From assembly GCA_025359105.1 (NCBI GenBank), contig JANYHK010000056.1, positions 62,001-126,000 on the forward strand: DNA of 64,000 nt, given 5' to 3'. Shown here in pieces: positions 1-7,782 of this stretch (positions within the stretch are counted from its first letter, which is position 1; every line of letters begins with the position of its first letter). The DNA is from Myxococcales bacterium. GTDB lineage: Bacteria; Myxococcota_A; Polyangia; Polyangiales; Polyangiaceae. The notes under the pieces are model-generated. The model was not told the origin of the DNA and searched no databases. It was given only the letters and a program-made list of their open reading frames with translations. Position numbers and translations under genes: made by a program.

Positions 1-1599
1 GACAGGCTCGTGACGCACGCCACGTCGCGGGGCGCGCGGGTCGTGTTGAACCCGCACAACTTCGCGCGGTATTACGAGCAGGTCGTGGGCTCGCCGGCGG
101 TTCCCAACGGCGTCTTCGCGGATCTGTGGAGCCGCCTCGCAGTCCGGTACGCGGCGAACCCGCGCGTGCTCTTCAACCTCGTCAACGAGCCCCACGACAT
201 GCCGACCGAGCAGTGGGTCTCGGCAGCGAACGCGGCGATCGCGGCGATCCGCGAGGCGGGCGCGACGAGCACGATCATCGTGCCGGGCAACGCCTGGACC
301 GGCGGCGCGTCCTGGGGCGACGATTGGTACGGGACCCCCAACGCGATCGCGATGCTGGCGATCAGCGACCCTTCGGACAACGTGCTGTTCGAGGCGCATC
401 AGTACTTCGACACTGACGCGAGCGGCGGCTCCGGCACGTGCGTGAGCCCCACGATCGGGAGCGAGCGGATCGCGGGGTTCGTCGCGTGGCTGCGCAAGAA
501 CGGCAAGAAGGGCTTCATCGGCGAGTTCGCCGGAGGCAAGAACGCCACGTGCGACGCCGCGGTGAGGGACTTTCTCGGGTTCGCGACGAGCAACGCCGAC
601 GTGCTCCAGGGCTGGATGTGGTGGGCCGGCGGCCCGGGGTGGGGCGACGACTACATCTTCCGGCTCGAGCCCGATTCGAGGGGCGTCGACGGCCCCGCGT
701 GGGCCAACCTGTCGCCGTACCTGTCCGGCGCGGCTCCGTGCGAGCCAGGTGGCGGTGACATCCCTCCTCCGCCTCCTCCGCCTCCGCCCCCGCCTCCGCC
801 TCTGCCTCCTCCGCCTCCTCCGCCCCCGAACGGTGGCGGCGACGCGACGTACACGGCGTCGAGCGAGAGCTTGACCTCGAACGGTGTCGCGCGACGCTTC
901 GTGCTCGCGGTCCCCTCGGCGGCCGTGGCCGAGCCGCTTCCCCTCGTGATCGTCTTGCACTGGGACGGCGGCAGCGCCGAGAGCGCGCGACGCGACGGGC
1001 CGCAGCTCGAAGCGCAGGCAAACGGCGCGGCCGCGTTCGCGTACCTCCAGGCGCCGCAGGGTGACACGTTCCCGTACTGGACCGCGAAAGGGCGCGGCGC
1101 CGAGGCGGTGTTCGTGAAGGACCTCATCGCGTCTCTGTCACAGCGGGGCATCGCTCGCGCAGGCCGCGTCTTCATCACCGGGGTGAGCGGCGGAGCCACG
1201 ATGACGAACGCGATCATGTGCGTGCTCGGCAGCGCTGTCCTCCGCGCGGGTGTCGTGATGTCGGGGAGCTTCTACGCGGTCGACGGGAACGATCTGTGGG
1301 CGACGATGCCCGACGGCACCGAGGTCCGCCGCTGCGCCGAGACCCCCGCCGTTCAGATCCAGTGGGGGCAAGACGACACCGGCGACACCGACTTCGTGAA
1401 CGCCGGCAAGTCGACGCGTGATGCGTACCGGACTCAGCTCGGCTGCGGCGCCACGACCCAAGATGCGCAGCCCTCGCCGTGCGTCACCTACGACGGCTGC
1501 AGTAAACCCGTGGGCTGGTGCGCCATTGCCGGAATGGGCCACGCGGTCTGGTCGAGCGGCGCGGCCGCGGCCTGGACGTTCCTCTCGGCGGCTCCGTGA
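1..1599 (+). CDS. GH5 endoglucanase fused to CE1/PHB-depolymerase-type esterase (5' end cut off)
   Basis: The frame is open from base 1, so the gene starts left of the window; the GTG at base 10 is internal. Visible residues 1-245 are a glycoside hydrolase family 5 barrel: NEP at residues 62-64 holds the acid/base Glu, and FIGEF near 172-176 holds the nucleophile Glu. A polyproline linker (about 255-276) joins it to an alpha/beta-hydrolase of the LpqC/feruloyl-esterase/PHB-depolymerase type, with GVSGG (Ser near 396), an Asp-rich segment after QWGQD, and GMGH near the end for the catalytic His. Family knowledge says GH5 enzymes cut beta-glucan or mannan backbones. The esterase may remove acyl groups from the same polysaccharide (inference). 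Probably secreted, but the signal peptide lies outside the window. No close neighbour shares the pathway. Confidence 0.88.
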   Translation, partial: DRLVTHATSRGARVVLNPHNFARYYEQVVGSPAVPNGVFADLWSRLAVRYAANPRVLFNLVNEPHDMPTEQWVSAANAAIAAIREAGATSTIIVPGNAWTGGASWGDDWYGTPNAIAMLAISDPSDNVLFEAHQYFDTDASGGSGTCVSPTIGSERIAGFVAWLRKNGKKGFIGEFAGGKNATCDAAVRDFLGFATSNADVLQGWMWWAGGPGWGDDYIFRLEPDSRGVDGPAWANLSPYLSGAAPCEPGGGDIPPPPPPPPPPPPPLPPPPPPPPNGGGDATYTASSESLTSNGVARRFVLAVPSAAVAEPLPLVIVLHWDGGSAESARRDGPQLEAQANGAAAFAYLQAPQGDTFPYWTAKGRGAEAVFVKDLIASLSQRGIARAGRVFITGVSGGATMTNAIMCVLGSAVLRAGVVMSGSFYAVDGNDLWATMPDGTEVRRCAETPAVQIQWGQDDTGDTDFVNAGKSTRDAYRTQLGCGATTQDAQPSPCVTYDGCSKPVGWCAIAGMGHAVWSSGAAAAWTFLSAAP

Positions 1600-1653
1600 C
1601 GGTCGGCGAGGTCCCCACCGACGACGGTTACGCGTACAACGAGATGGAGCCCC

Positions 1654-2400
1654 GTGCGCTGGTCCACCCTCTGCCGCCGAGCGTTCGTCGCCGTCGTGCT
1701 CGCCGCGTGCGCGCGCGACACGGCGCTGTGCCCGGCGGGGGAGGGACCAACGATGGTGCGTGCCGGTGACTTCTGCATCGACAGCACGGAGGTGACGAAC
1801 CGGCAGTACCAGCGATTCCTCGACGCCACCGGCGGCGTCTCGTCGCAGGGCGCTCCGTGCGCGTGGAACCGGTCCCTCGTGCCCCGCGTCTGGCCACCTC
1901 CGGCGCGGAGCTCGCCAGAGCACCCCGTCGTCTTCGTCGACTGGTGCGACGCGCAGGCGTACTGCCAGTGGGCGGGCAAGCGGCTCTGCGGGCGCATCGG
2001 CGGCGGCTCGCTCCGCATTGCCGAGCAGACCGACGCGACCCGGAGCCAGTGGATGAGCGCGTGCACAGGCGGCGGCGCATCGGTCTATCCGTACGGCGAC
2101 GCCTACGCGTCCGGCGCGTGCTCGGGGGACGAGCCCACCGGGTACTTCTTGCCCGTCGCGAGCAAGCCCGCGTGTGTCGGGGGCTTCCCCGGCGTCTACG
2201 ATCTGAGCGGCAACGTCCACGAGCTCGAGGACAGCTGCGACGTCGATCCCGCGGTTTTGGATGGCTCGATGGACATCTGCGCCGACCGCGGAGGCTCGTT
2301 CAAGCACGATCCAGGAATGCTCGCGTGCGGTCTCACGCTCGACAAGGATCCGCGGTCGGGCCAGTGGTTCGACGTCGGCTTCCGCTGCTGCTCGCCGTGA
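1654..2400 (+). CDS. SUMF1/FGE-fold lipoprotein
   Basis: A GTG start gives a short positively charged N-terminus and a lipobox ending LAAC at about residue 19, so the product should be a lipoprotein. The rest (about 30-248) is a formylglycine-generating-enzyme/sulfatase-modifying-factor fold: IDSTEVTNRQYQRF near the start, WCDAQAYC, YDLSGNVHE, DRGGSF and the terminal GFRCC. In true FGE two cysteines close to the GGS motif do the oxidation; here only isolated cysteines occur, so sulfatase activation is doubtful. Proteins of this fold are common as lipoproteins in myxobacteria and often have no known substrate. It begins 54 bp after the GH5 fusion and may be co-transcribed with it. A second, only distantly similar copy lies at 51650-52471. 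Confidence 0.85.
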   Translation: MRWSTLCRRAFVAVVLAACARDTALCPAGEGPTMVRAGDFCIDSTEVTNRQYQRFLDATGGVSSQGAPCAWNRSLVPRVWPPPARSSPEHPVVFVDWCDAQAYCQWAGKRLCGRIGGGSLRIAEQTDATRSQWMSACTGGGASVYPYGDAYASGACSGDEPTGYFLPVASKPACVGGFPGVYDLSGNVHELEDSCDVDPAVLDGSMDICADRGGSFKHDPGMLACGLTLDKDPRSGQWFDVGFRCCSP

Positions 2401-2412
2401 CCGTGTGAGCCG

Positions 2413-2704
2413 CTAGCGGCAGGCGACCTTCGCGGACGCGTGGTCCATCGCTCACTGCGACCGGCGCGCCGACGAGGGCGCCCTTGGTCGCGAGCTCGAC
2501 GGCCTTGCCCCGCCACGCTTGATCGAACCCGACGCGGCGCGCCCGGACGGCGTGCCTCGTCCGGTACACGACCGCCGCTTCGTCTGGGCCAGTGAGCACG
2601 GCGGCGATCCCTTCCGCGTGAGGGAGCTGGTCGCTCGAACCGCCGTGGCCCATCGCGAAGGGGTAGGACTTCTTCGGACCGCAACGCGGCGCCGTTCGTC
2701 CACC
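2413..2704 (-). pseudogene. Decayed coding fragment with frameshift
   Basis: This 300-bp gap holds no intact gene, but the minus strand has a run of codons ending almost always in G or C, as real genes here do. It reads from about 2700 (KKSYPFAMGHGG) to about 2465 (ATKGALVGAPVA). The codon bias then moves to another frame, which ends with MDHASAKVACR and a TAG stop at 2413. The frames join only if a base is gained or lost near 2455-2465, and there is no clean start codon upstream (TAG at 2705-2707). I read it as the 3' remnant of a lost gene, or a sequencing error in a short gene. I recognise no family. Confidence 0.35.
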
Positions 2705-2727
2705 CTACCGCGGCCGGGCGAGCTTGG

Positions 2728-3204
2728 TCAGTCGCCCGCGTACATGGCGCGGACGTCGTCGCGGACGTCCTCCTTCGTCTCCGCGTCCAGGGGCACGCCC
2801 CAGTACTCCGCCATCTTCCCCACGACGATCTCGGCGCGCGCTTCGACGTCGACCTTCGACATCGCCGCGAGGAACGCGGGGCGGTCCTTCTTCGGGATCT
2901 TCGTCTCGACCCGTCGCGTGGCGTCGCGAATGAAGCGATCCCCGAGCTTGGGGTGCTTGCGCGCGACGGAGAGGATGTGCAGCTCCTCTTCGGCGTAGGC
3001 GCGCGCGGTCGGGAACAGCGCGGCGTCGAGCAGCCCGTCCAGCTCGGCGGCGCTGTCCGCCTTCGTCTGCTGCGTCGGGCGCGGCTTCCCCTTCGCCTTC
3101 TTCGTCGGGATCAGCTTCCCCTTCGCCTTCTTCGTCGGCGGAGCCTTCGCCTTCTTCGCGGCGACCTTCGTGCGGGGAGTCTTCGTCTTTTTGCGGGTTG
3201 CCAT
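2728..3204 (-). CDS. Lysine-rich histone-H1-like N-terminus, helical C-terminus; unknown function
   Basis: The protein has 158 residues. Residues 1-50 are Lys/Pro/Ala/Thr-rich (for example KKAKGK and TKKAKGKPRP), like histone-H1 tails and bacterial KAP-type nucleoid proteins. Residues 55-158 are a mixed-charge, probably helical domain that ends in AMYAGD. I do not recognise this C-terminal domain. Such tails bind DNA or RNA by charge, so a nucleoid-associated role is an inference only. The gene starts just after a TATACC hexamer (10 bases between the hexamer and ATG) and is divergent from the transglutaminase-like gene. A second lysine-rich protein with the same opening (MAT followed by Lys-rich) lies at 5737-6459, but the two C-terminal domains do not look alike. 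Confidence 0.75.
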   Translation of the reverse strand: MATRKKTKTPRTKVAAKKAKAPPTKKAKGKLIPTKKAKGKPRPTQQTKADSAAELDGLLDAALFPTARAYAEEELHILSVARKHPKLGDRFIRDATRRVETKIPKKDRPAFLAAMSKVDVEARAEIVVGKMAEYWGVPLDAETKEDVRDDVRAMYAGD

Positions 3205-3319
3205 CTGGGCTGAAGGTATACGGCAAATTGTCGCCGCAAGTTGCTTGCAGCTCTGCCTCGCTCGCTTCTGCGACAGGGCGCCGGCGTGGGCGCGTGGGGC
3301 AGGCTACGCTTGGCCCACG

Positions 3320-3961
3320 ATGGTGGACCAAGCGTTCCTCGCGCCGACGCGCTTCGTCGACTCCGATCACCCGGACGTCGTCGCGTTTGCCCGAGACGTC
3401 GCGGGGGACGCCAAGGACGACCGCGAGCGCGCGTCGCGCCTGTTCATCGCGGTGCGCGAGCGGCTCCGCTACGATCCGTACTCGATCTCCGTCGACCCCG
3501 AGGAGTACCGCGCGAGCACGATCCTGCGGCGCGAGCGAGCCTACTGCATCCCGAAGGCCGTGCTGCTCTGCGCCGCTTCCCGTGCGGCCGGCATCCCGGC
3601 CCGTCTCGGCTTCGCCGACGTGAAGAACCACCTCGCGAGCGAGAAGCTCCTGCGGACGCTCGGCACCGATCTGTTCGCGTTCCACGGCTACGTCGAGATG
3701 TGGATCGACGGTCGGCCCGTCAAGGCAACGCCGGCCTTCAACGCGGCGCTCTGCGAGCGCTTCGGCGTACCCGCGCTCGAGCTGGACGGCGAGCACGACG
3801 CGATGATGCAACCGTTCGACGGTCAGGGCCGGCGTTACATGGAGTACCTGCGCGATCGCGGGCTCCACCTCGACTTGCCGCTCGAAGAGATCCTGGCGAC
3901 CTTCGCGTCGCTCTACGGCCACGCCCGTCCGCCGGAGCGCGACGAGGCGTTTCACGACTGA
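3320..3961 (+). CDS. Transglutaminase-like superfamily protein
   Basis: The protein has 213 residues. It carries the papain-like transglutaminase core: Cys in RAYCIPKAVLL, followed by the GIPARLGFADV strand, then His in FHGYVEMW. The usual catalytic Asp position reads TPAFN, which is typical of a bacterial subfamily that also carries MEYLRDRG further on, as seen here. Members act as cysteine proteases or amide-bond enzymes; the substrate is unknown. The frame is open further upstream, but the ATG at 3320 is chosen because the homologous region begins right after it. TACGCT ends 9 bases before it, which would give a very short leader. No signal peptide, so cytoplasmic. It ends one base before the convergent chrA-type gene. 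Confidence 0.85.
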   Translation: MVDQAFLAPTRFVDSDHPDVVAFARDVAGDAKDDRERASRLFIAVRERLRYDPYSISVDPEEYRASTILRRERAYCIPKAVLLCAASRAAGIPARLGFADVKNHLASEKLLRTLGTDLFAFHGYVEMWIDGRPVKATPAFNAALCERFGVPALELDGEHDAMMQPFDGQGRRYMEYLRDRGLHLDLPLEEILATFASLYGHARPPERDEAFHD

Positions 3962-3962
3962 C

Positions 3963-4694
3963 TCAGTGGCGAACGGTGTGGAGCGCGACGCCCACGAGCG
4001 CGCCCGCTGCAACGAGCCAGGTCGAGCTCACCTTGAAGCGCACGAGGAGCACCCCCGATGGCCCGGCCACGAGGTAGCCGATGACCACGCCCGTGAGCGT
4101 CGCGACGACGGGCACAATGGGGGCGGCTGTCCCCGTTGGATCCGTCGGCGTCACGCGCCGCGCCGCGAGGACGAGCGCGCCCGCGCCGACGAGCACGACC
4201 AACGCATCGGCCCCGCACGCGAACGCCGCGGCCGCGGCGATGCCCGTCGCGCCGAGGAGGTTCGAGCGCTTGAGCGCCTTCGGTGCGAGGGTGGCGAGCG
4301 CTTGCGCCACGACGCCGATCACGATCGGTTTCACGCCGTACAGCAGGCCAAGCGCCGCGGGCAGGGTACCGAACGCGACGTACGCCCACGCCAAGAGCCC
4401 GACGAGCAGCGCCGCCGGAAGGATGAAGCAAGCGCCAGCGACGACGAGGCCGGCGAGCCCTGCCTGCTCGTAGCCGATGAAGATCGCGAGCTCCGTCGAG
4501 CTGGGGCCGGGGATGAGGTTCGCCGCCCCGAGGAGATCGAGGAACCGCTCGGGCGACAGCCAGCGTCGCTTGCGAACGATCTCCGCCTCCATCAGCGCGA
4601 CGTGCGCGACGGGGCCGCCGAACGCCGTCGTTCCGAGCCGCAGAAACAGGAGCGCGACCTCTCCCAGCGACGGTCGCACGCCCACCTCAGCCAC
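3963..4694 (-). CDS. chrA: Chromate transporter (CHR) family, single-domain length
   Basis: The protein has 243 residues. The N-terminal part is the CHR domain: LGTTAFGGPVAHVA and ANLIPGPSSTELAIFIGY are the conserved signatures, followed by about six membrane segments. Two-domain ChrA proteins run to about 400 residues with a second FGG-type repeat; that repeat is absent here. The last 24 residues (FKVSSTWLVAAGALVG) look like the end of a CHR domain. It may be a one-domain form that works as a homodimer, or an internal deletion of a two-domain ancestor. CHR proteins export chromate by proton symport; the substrate here is not proven. The GTG start at 4694 lies 6 bases after TAGCAT, so the mRNA is probably leaderless. 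It is divergent from the TMEM175-type gene. Confidence 0.85.
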   Translation of the reverse strand: MAEVGVRPSLGEVALLFLRLGTTAFGGPVAHVALMEAEIVRKRRWLSPERFLDLLGAANLIPGPSSTELAIFIGYEQAGLAGLVVAGACFILPAALLVGLLAWAYVAFGTLPAALGLLYGVKPIVIGVVAQALATLAPKALKRSNLLGATGIAAAAAFACGADALVVLVGAGALVLAARRVTPTDPTGTAAPIVPVVATLTGVVIGYLVAGPSGVLLVRFKVSSTWLVAAGALVGVALHTVRH

Positions 4695-4700
4695 GGCCGC

Positions 4701-4706
4701 ATGCTA
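4701..4706 (-). promoter_or_regulatory. Candidate -10 hexamer (TAGCAT) for a leaderless chrA transcript
   Basis: On the minus strand TAGCAT sits 6 bases before the GTG start and there is no Shine-Dalgarno sequence. The transcript would begin at or next to the start codon. No good -35 is visible. Confidence 0.4.
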
Positions 4707-4734
4707 CTGTCCTCCGCCAGCGAGTGGGAAGACG

Positions 4735-5322
4735 ATGAGCAAGGGACGACTCGAGGCCTTCAGCGACGGCGTGCTCGCCATCATCCTGACCATCATGGTC
4801 CTCGAGCTCAAGGTTCCCCATGGCGGTGGCCTCGAGGCACTCCTGCCGCTTTGCCCGGTCTTTTTTAGCTACATCGTGAGCTTCGTCTACATCGGGATTT
4901 ACTGGAACAACCACCATCACATGCTGCACGCCACCAGAAAGGTGAGCGGCGGCATCCTGTGGGCCAACCTCCACCTCCTCTTCTGGCTGTCGCTCATCCC
5001 CGTCGTTACTGGCTGGTTGGGCGGCGCGCCGACGGCGCCGTGGCCGACCGCGGGCTACGGGATCGTTCTCTTCTTCAGCGGCGTCGCCTTTCTCATCCTC
5101 CAGACCGCGATCATCGCGCGCAACGGGGGCGCCGCTTCGGAGCTCGCGCGCGCCGTGGGACGCGACGTGAAGGGCAAGAGCTCAGCGGTCCTCTACCTTG
5201 CAGCGATAGCCCTCGCGTTCGTGCGCCCATGGATGGCCGACGTCATCTATCTGGCCGTCGCCCTCATCTGGCTCATCCCGGACCGCCGCATCGAGGCGCA
5301 GCTAGAAGGAGCCGTAAAATGA
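4735..5322 (+). CDS. TMEM175 family potassium-channel-like membrane protein
   Basis: The protein has 195 residues. It opens with GRLEAFSDGVLAIILT, the R-x-x-x-FSD signature of the bacterial TMEM175/DUF1211 family. The first helix of this family lines the pore of a tetrameric potassium-permeable channel. Further membrane segments follow: the region with NNHHHML, then two hydrophobic stretches, ending in LIWLIPDRR. Length and layout match the single-repeat bacterial form. Start at ATG 4735; upstream in-frame codons overlap the divergent chrA-type gene and are not part of the family. Its stop overlaps the next start by 4 bp (ATGA), so the SnoaL-like protein is probably translated by coupling. 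Confidence 0.88.
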   Translation: MSKGRLEAFSDGVLAIILTIMVLELKVPHGGGLEALLPLCPVFFSYIVSFVYIGIYWNNHHHMLHATRKVSGGILWANLHLLFWLSLIPVVTGWLGGAPTAPWPTAGYGIVLFFSGVAFLILQTAIIARNGGAASELARAVGRDVKGKSSAVLYLAAIALAFVRPWMADVIYLAVALIWLIPDRRIEAQLEGAVK

Positions 5323-5690
5323 GCCGTTCTACGGAGGAGCTGGTCGCGCTCGCCCGCGCCTGGCTCGCGGCGTTCAACGCACGCGATCTCGAGGGGCTCC
5401 TCGCCCTCTACGCCGCGGACGCCGTGCATGCGAGCCCGAAGCTCCGCGTCAGGGATCCGTCGTCGAACGGCGAGATCCGCGGTGTTTCCGCGCTGCGGGC
5501 GTGGTGGAAGGACGCGATGGATCGCCTGCCCGACCTCCGCTACGAGGCGAAGCACCTGACGGCGATGGGCGACCGCGTCTTCATGGAATACCTGCGGACG
5601 AACCCCGGAGAATCGCCGTACATGGTGGCCGAGGTGCTGGTGGCAGGCCCAGACGGCAAAATTCGCGCGTCGCATGTCTACCACGGCTGA
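5319..5690 (+). CDS. SnoaL-like / NTF2-fold protein
   Basis: The protein has 123 residues. The pattern is that of a SnoaL-like NTF2 cone: a helical start (LARAWLAAFNARDLEGLLALYA) and then strands with the conserved RGVSALRAWW and the C-terminal IRASHVYHG. Such small folds serve as isomerases, hydrolases or binding proteins; no catalytic set can be assigned. The ATG at 5319 overlaps the TGA of the TMEM175-type gene, so both form one operon. No signal peptide. A functional link with the channel is not evident. Confidence 0.8.
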   Translation: MSRSTEELVALARAWLAAFNARDLEGLLALYAADAVHASPKLRVRDPSSNGEIRGVSALRAWWKDAMDRLPDLRYEAKHLTAMGDRVFMEYLRTNPGESPYMVAEVLVAGPDGKIRASHVYHG

Positions 5691-5723
5691 ACGTCGCGTC
5701 GTGCGAACGGGCGCGAACGGGCG

Positions 5724-5729
5724 TACGCT
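5724..5729 (+). promoter_or_regulatory. Candidate -10 hexamer (TACGCT) for a leaderless transcript
   Basis: TACGCT ends 7 bases before the ATG at 5737 and no Shine-Dalgarno sequence intervenes. The same hexamer lies 9 bases before the ATG of the transglutaminase-like gene (3305-3310). Confidence 0.4.
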
Positions 5730-5736
5730 GGCCCGG

Positions 5737-6459
5737 ATGGCCACCAAGAAGAAGACCGGCAAGAAAAACACGCCCGCGAAGAAGACCGCTCCCGCGAAGG
5801 CGAAGAAGCCGAAGTTGAAGAAGGCTGCGCCGAAGAAAAAGGCTCCGCCGAAGAAAAAGGCTGCGCCGCAGAAGAAGGCTGCGCCGAAGAAGAAGGCTGC
5901 GCCGCAGAAGAAGGCTGCGCCGAAGAAGGCCGTGAAGGCCAAGGCTGCGCCGAAGAAGGCCGTGAAGGCCAAGGCTGCGCCGAAGAAGGCCGTGAAGGCC
6001 AAGGCCGCGCCGAAGAAGGCCGTGAAGGCCAAGGCCGCGCCGAAGAAGGCCGTGAAGGCCAAGGCCGCGCCGACGAAGGCCGTGAAGGCCAAAGCTGCGC
6101 CGAAGGCCAAGCCCAAGCCCGTCGCGAAGACGCCGATCTCACGTCGGGACGGCGCGGGTCACCTCGACCCCCAGTACGAGGCCGATCTGATGGCCATGTC
6201 GCACAAGAAGGAGCGCGGCGAGCCCGAGCGCGCGTTCGTCGTCGGCGGCCTGACCGACGATCTCGCCGAGTCGCTCGGTGAGCAGGTCGTCTCGCAGGCG
6301 ACGAGCGGCGAGTACGACGGCGAGGACGTCCTCGATCAGGAAGTCACCGAAGAGATCGGCGGTCCGTTCGTCGAGTCGACCGGCGGCCGCGAGTTCGCGC
6401 ACGACTTCGACGCCTCGAACCCCAGAGGCGCCGACCGCGAGCCCTTCCCGAAAACCTAG
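5737..6459 (+). CDS. Lysine/alanine-rich repeat protein (histone-H1-like tail) with acidic C-terminal domain
   Basis: The protein has 240 residues. Residues 1-135 are a Lys/Ala/Pro tail; within it the decapeptide KAAPKKAVKA recurs six times from a 30-bp DNA repeat. Residues 145-240 form an acidic domain (FVVGGLTDDLAESLGEQV, then EEIGGPFVE) that I do not recognise. The basic tail resembles histone H1 and AlgP-like proteins, so nucleic-acid binding is likely; the acidic part may bind a partner or damp the charge. The ATG at 5737 is used because TACGCT ends 7 bases upstream and the lysine-rich sequence starts there; an upstream in-frame ATG at 5674 would overlap the SnoaL-like gene. The gene ends 2 bp from the convergent DAC-domain gene. 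Confidence 0.8.
   Translation: MATKKKTGKKNTPAKKTAPAKAKKPKLKKAAPKKKAPPKKKAAPQKKAAPKKKAAPQKKAAPKKAVKAKAAPKKAVKAKAAPKKAVKAKAAPKKAVKAKAAPKKAVKAKAAPTKAVKAKAAPKAKPKPVAKTPISRRDGAGHLDPQYEADLMAMSHKKERGEPERAFVVGGLTDDLAESLGEQVVSQATSGEYDGEDVLDQEVTEEIGGPFVESTGGREFAHDFDASNPRGADREPFPKT
5911..6090 (+). repeat. Six 30-bp tandem repeats coding KAAPKKAVKA
   Basis: Units start at 5911, 5941, 5971, 6001, 6031 and 6061. They differ only at a few bases (GCT/GCC and one AAG to ACG, giving Thr). The near identity at silent positions points to recent unit duplication. Confidence 0.95.
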
Positions 6460-6461
6460 GT

Positions 6462-7694
6462 CTACACGTCGACCGAGCCCGCGGACGTATGCTCCCAGTA
6501 GGTGAGTCCGCGGCCTTGGAGCGACGTCACGAAGCGCACCGCGCCGTCCTGCGAGACGACGACCGCGACCGCTTCGGGGATCGCCGTGCAAAGGCGGTAG
6601 GCAGAGCGGTGCCGCGTCCCCACGCCGTCGATTGATTCGCGCTCGTTCTCGGTACCCTCCAGATCGATCGCGCGCGCGACGTCGTGAACTTCGGGCAAGG
6701 GGCCAGCGATCTCCGCGCCGAAGCCGAGCAGCTCGAAACGCTTGGAGAGCACCACCGCGCCGTCCACGTCGGCGAGCGCGGCGATCAGGTGCCCCAGCTC
6801 GAGGACGGCCTCGTCGAGCGCCGCGAGGCTCGCCCCGCCGGCCGCCCCCGCCAGCCCGCGGAGCACCGAGAGGATCACGGTGCGGTACCGCCGGCGCGGC
6901 TCCTCGTCACAAAACGCGTACTTCAGCGCCAAAAATGGCGTCCGGTGTGCCTCCTCGGGGGGCAGGAAGAGTACGGTGCCGCCGTGACGCGCGTCGCGCA
7001 TCGTCGTGATCACCCGCTTGACCATTTGCTGCGAGACGCGCTTCACGACGTCCGCGTCGAGCGTGCGCCAGGGAACCTTCGCCTCAAGACGCGCGCGCTC
7101 GTGGTCCTCGAAGATCTCCTGCCGGAGCGACGCGAACCGCGCGGGCAGCCACTTCGACTCGAAGACGTCGAGGCCTGGCCCCGTCACGACGCCGCGGCGC
7201 AGCTCGGCGAGCGTCACGTCTCCTTTCGCGATCGCGAGCCGACCCGGGCCGTGAACGCGGATGACGAGCGCCTCGTCCGGCACGTCGGGGACGCCCGCCG
7301 AGCCACCCGCGCGCGCGCTCTGCAGCCACCGCGGCCCCGACTGCAAGATGCCCCAGAGCTGAAGCCGCCCTCCGCGCGACTCGACGCCGATGAGCGCGCG
7401 GTGGAACTTGGCCGCCGGGGAGAGGCGCCGAAGCTCGTCCGCCGTGCATGGTCGCGCTTCGGTGAACCGGAGCCGGTGAAGCCCGTCCGGCGGGTGCCCG
7501 TCCGCCGGAACCCGCTCGGGCGCGCCGTAAAGGAGCCGAAATGTCACCGGCCGCGTCTCGTCGAAGAGCAGGCTCGCCTGGTACACGGTCGACAGGAGCG
7601 CCTCGAGCGCCGCCGGTGGGGGAAGGCTGCTCAGGTCCTCCCCCCAGGCGTTCCGCACATAGCGGGCCAGCTGCGTCGGGTAAGCGTGAAGCAT
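6462..7694 (-). CDS. DisA_N-type diadenylate-cyclase (DAC) domain protein, DACNV-like
   Basis: The protein has 410 residues. Residues about 285-400 match the DAC fold of DisA/CdaA: DGAVV at 311 (the DGA motif) and TRHRSA at 360-365 (the RHR motif that binds ATP phosphate), followed by the strand AVAVVVSQDG. The N-terminal 280 residues match a family of bacterial proteins with a DAC-related sensor or nucleotide-binding domain (often called DACNV), and have no membrane segment. Because both catalytic motifs survive, c-di-AMP synthesis is possible, but many DACNV proteins are thought to be sensors. The ATG at 7694 lies 6 bases after TATAGT. The gene is divergent from the menaquinone operon. Confidence 0.75.
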   Translation of the reverse strand: MLHAYPTQLARYVRNAWGEDLSSLPPPAALEALLSTVYQASLLFDETRPVTFRLLYGAPERVPADGHPPDGLHRLRFTEARPCTADELRRLSPAAKFHRALIGVESRGGRLQLWGILQSGPRWLQSARAGGSAGVPDVPDEALVIRVHGPGRLAIAKGDVTLAELRRGVVTGPGLDVFESKWLPARFASLRQEIFEDHERARLEAKVPWRTLDADVVKRVSQQMVKRVITTMRDARHGGTVLFLPPEEAHRTPFLALKYAFCDEEPRRRYRTVILSVLRGLAGAAGGASLAALDEAVLELGHLIAALADVDGAVVLSKRFELLGFGAEIAGPLPEVHDVARAIDLEGTENERESIDGVGTRHRSAYRLCTAIPEAVAVVVSQDGAVRFVTSLQGRGLTYWEHTSAGSVDV

Positions 7695-7700
7695 CCGGCG

Positions 7701-7706
7701 ACTATA
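7701..7706 (-). promoter_or_regulatory. Candidate -10 hexamer (TATAGT) for the DAC-domain gene
   Basis: TATAGT on the minus strand matches the -10 consensus at five of six positions. It lies 6 bases before the ATG at 7694, with no ribosome-binding site, so the transcript is probably leaderless. Confidence 0.5.
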
Positions 7707-7744
7707 GGCCCTCCCGCGGCCCGTTTTCGCAGCGCGGCCGCGCC

Positions 7745-7773
7745 TTGACCGCGGACGGGCCCGACGCTAAACA
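7745..7773 (+). promoter_or_regulatory. Candidate promoter of the menaquinone operon
   Basis: TTGACC (7745-7750), a 17-bp spacer and TAAACA (7768-7773) precede the first gene by about 80 bases. The -35 matches at five of six positions; the -10 is weaker. Confidence 0.4.
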
Positions 7774-7782
7774 ACTTTCACT

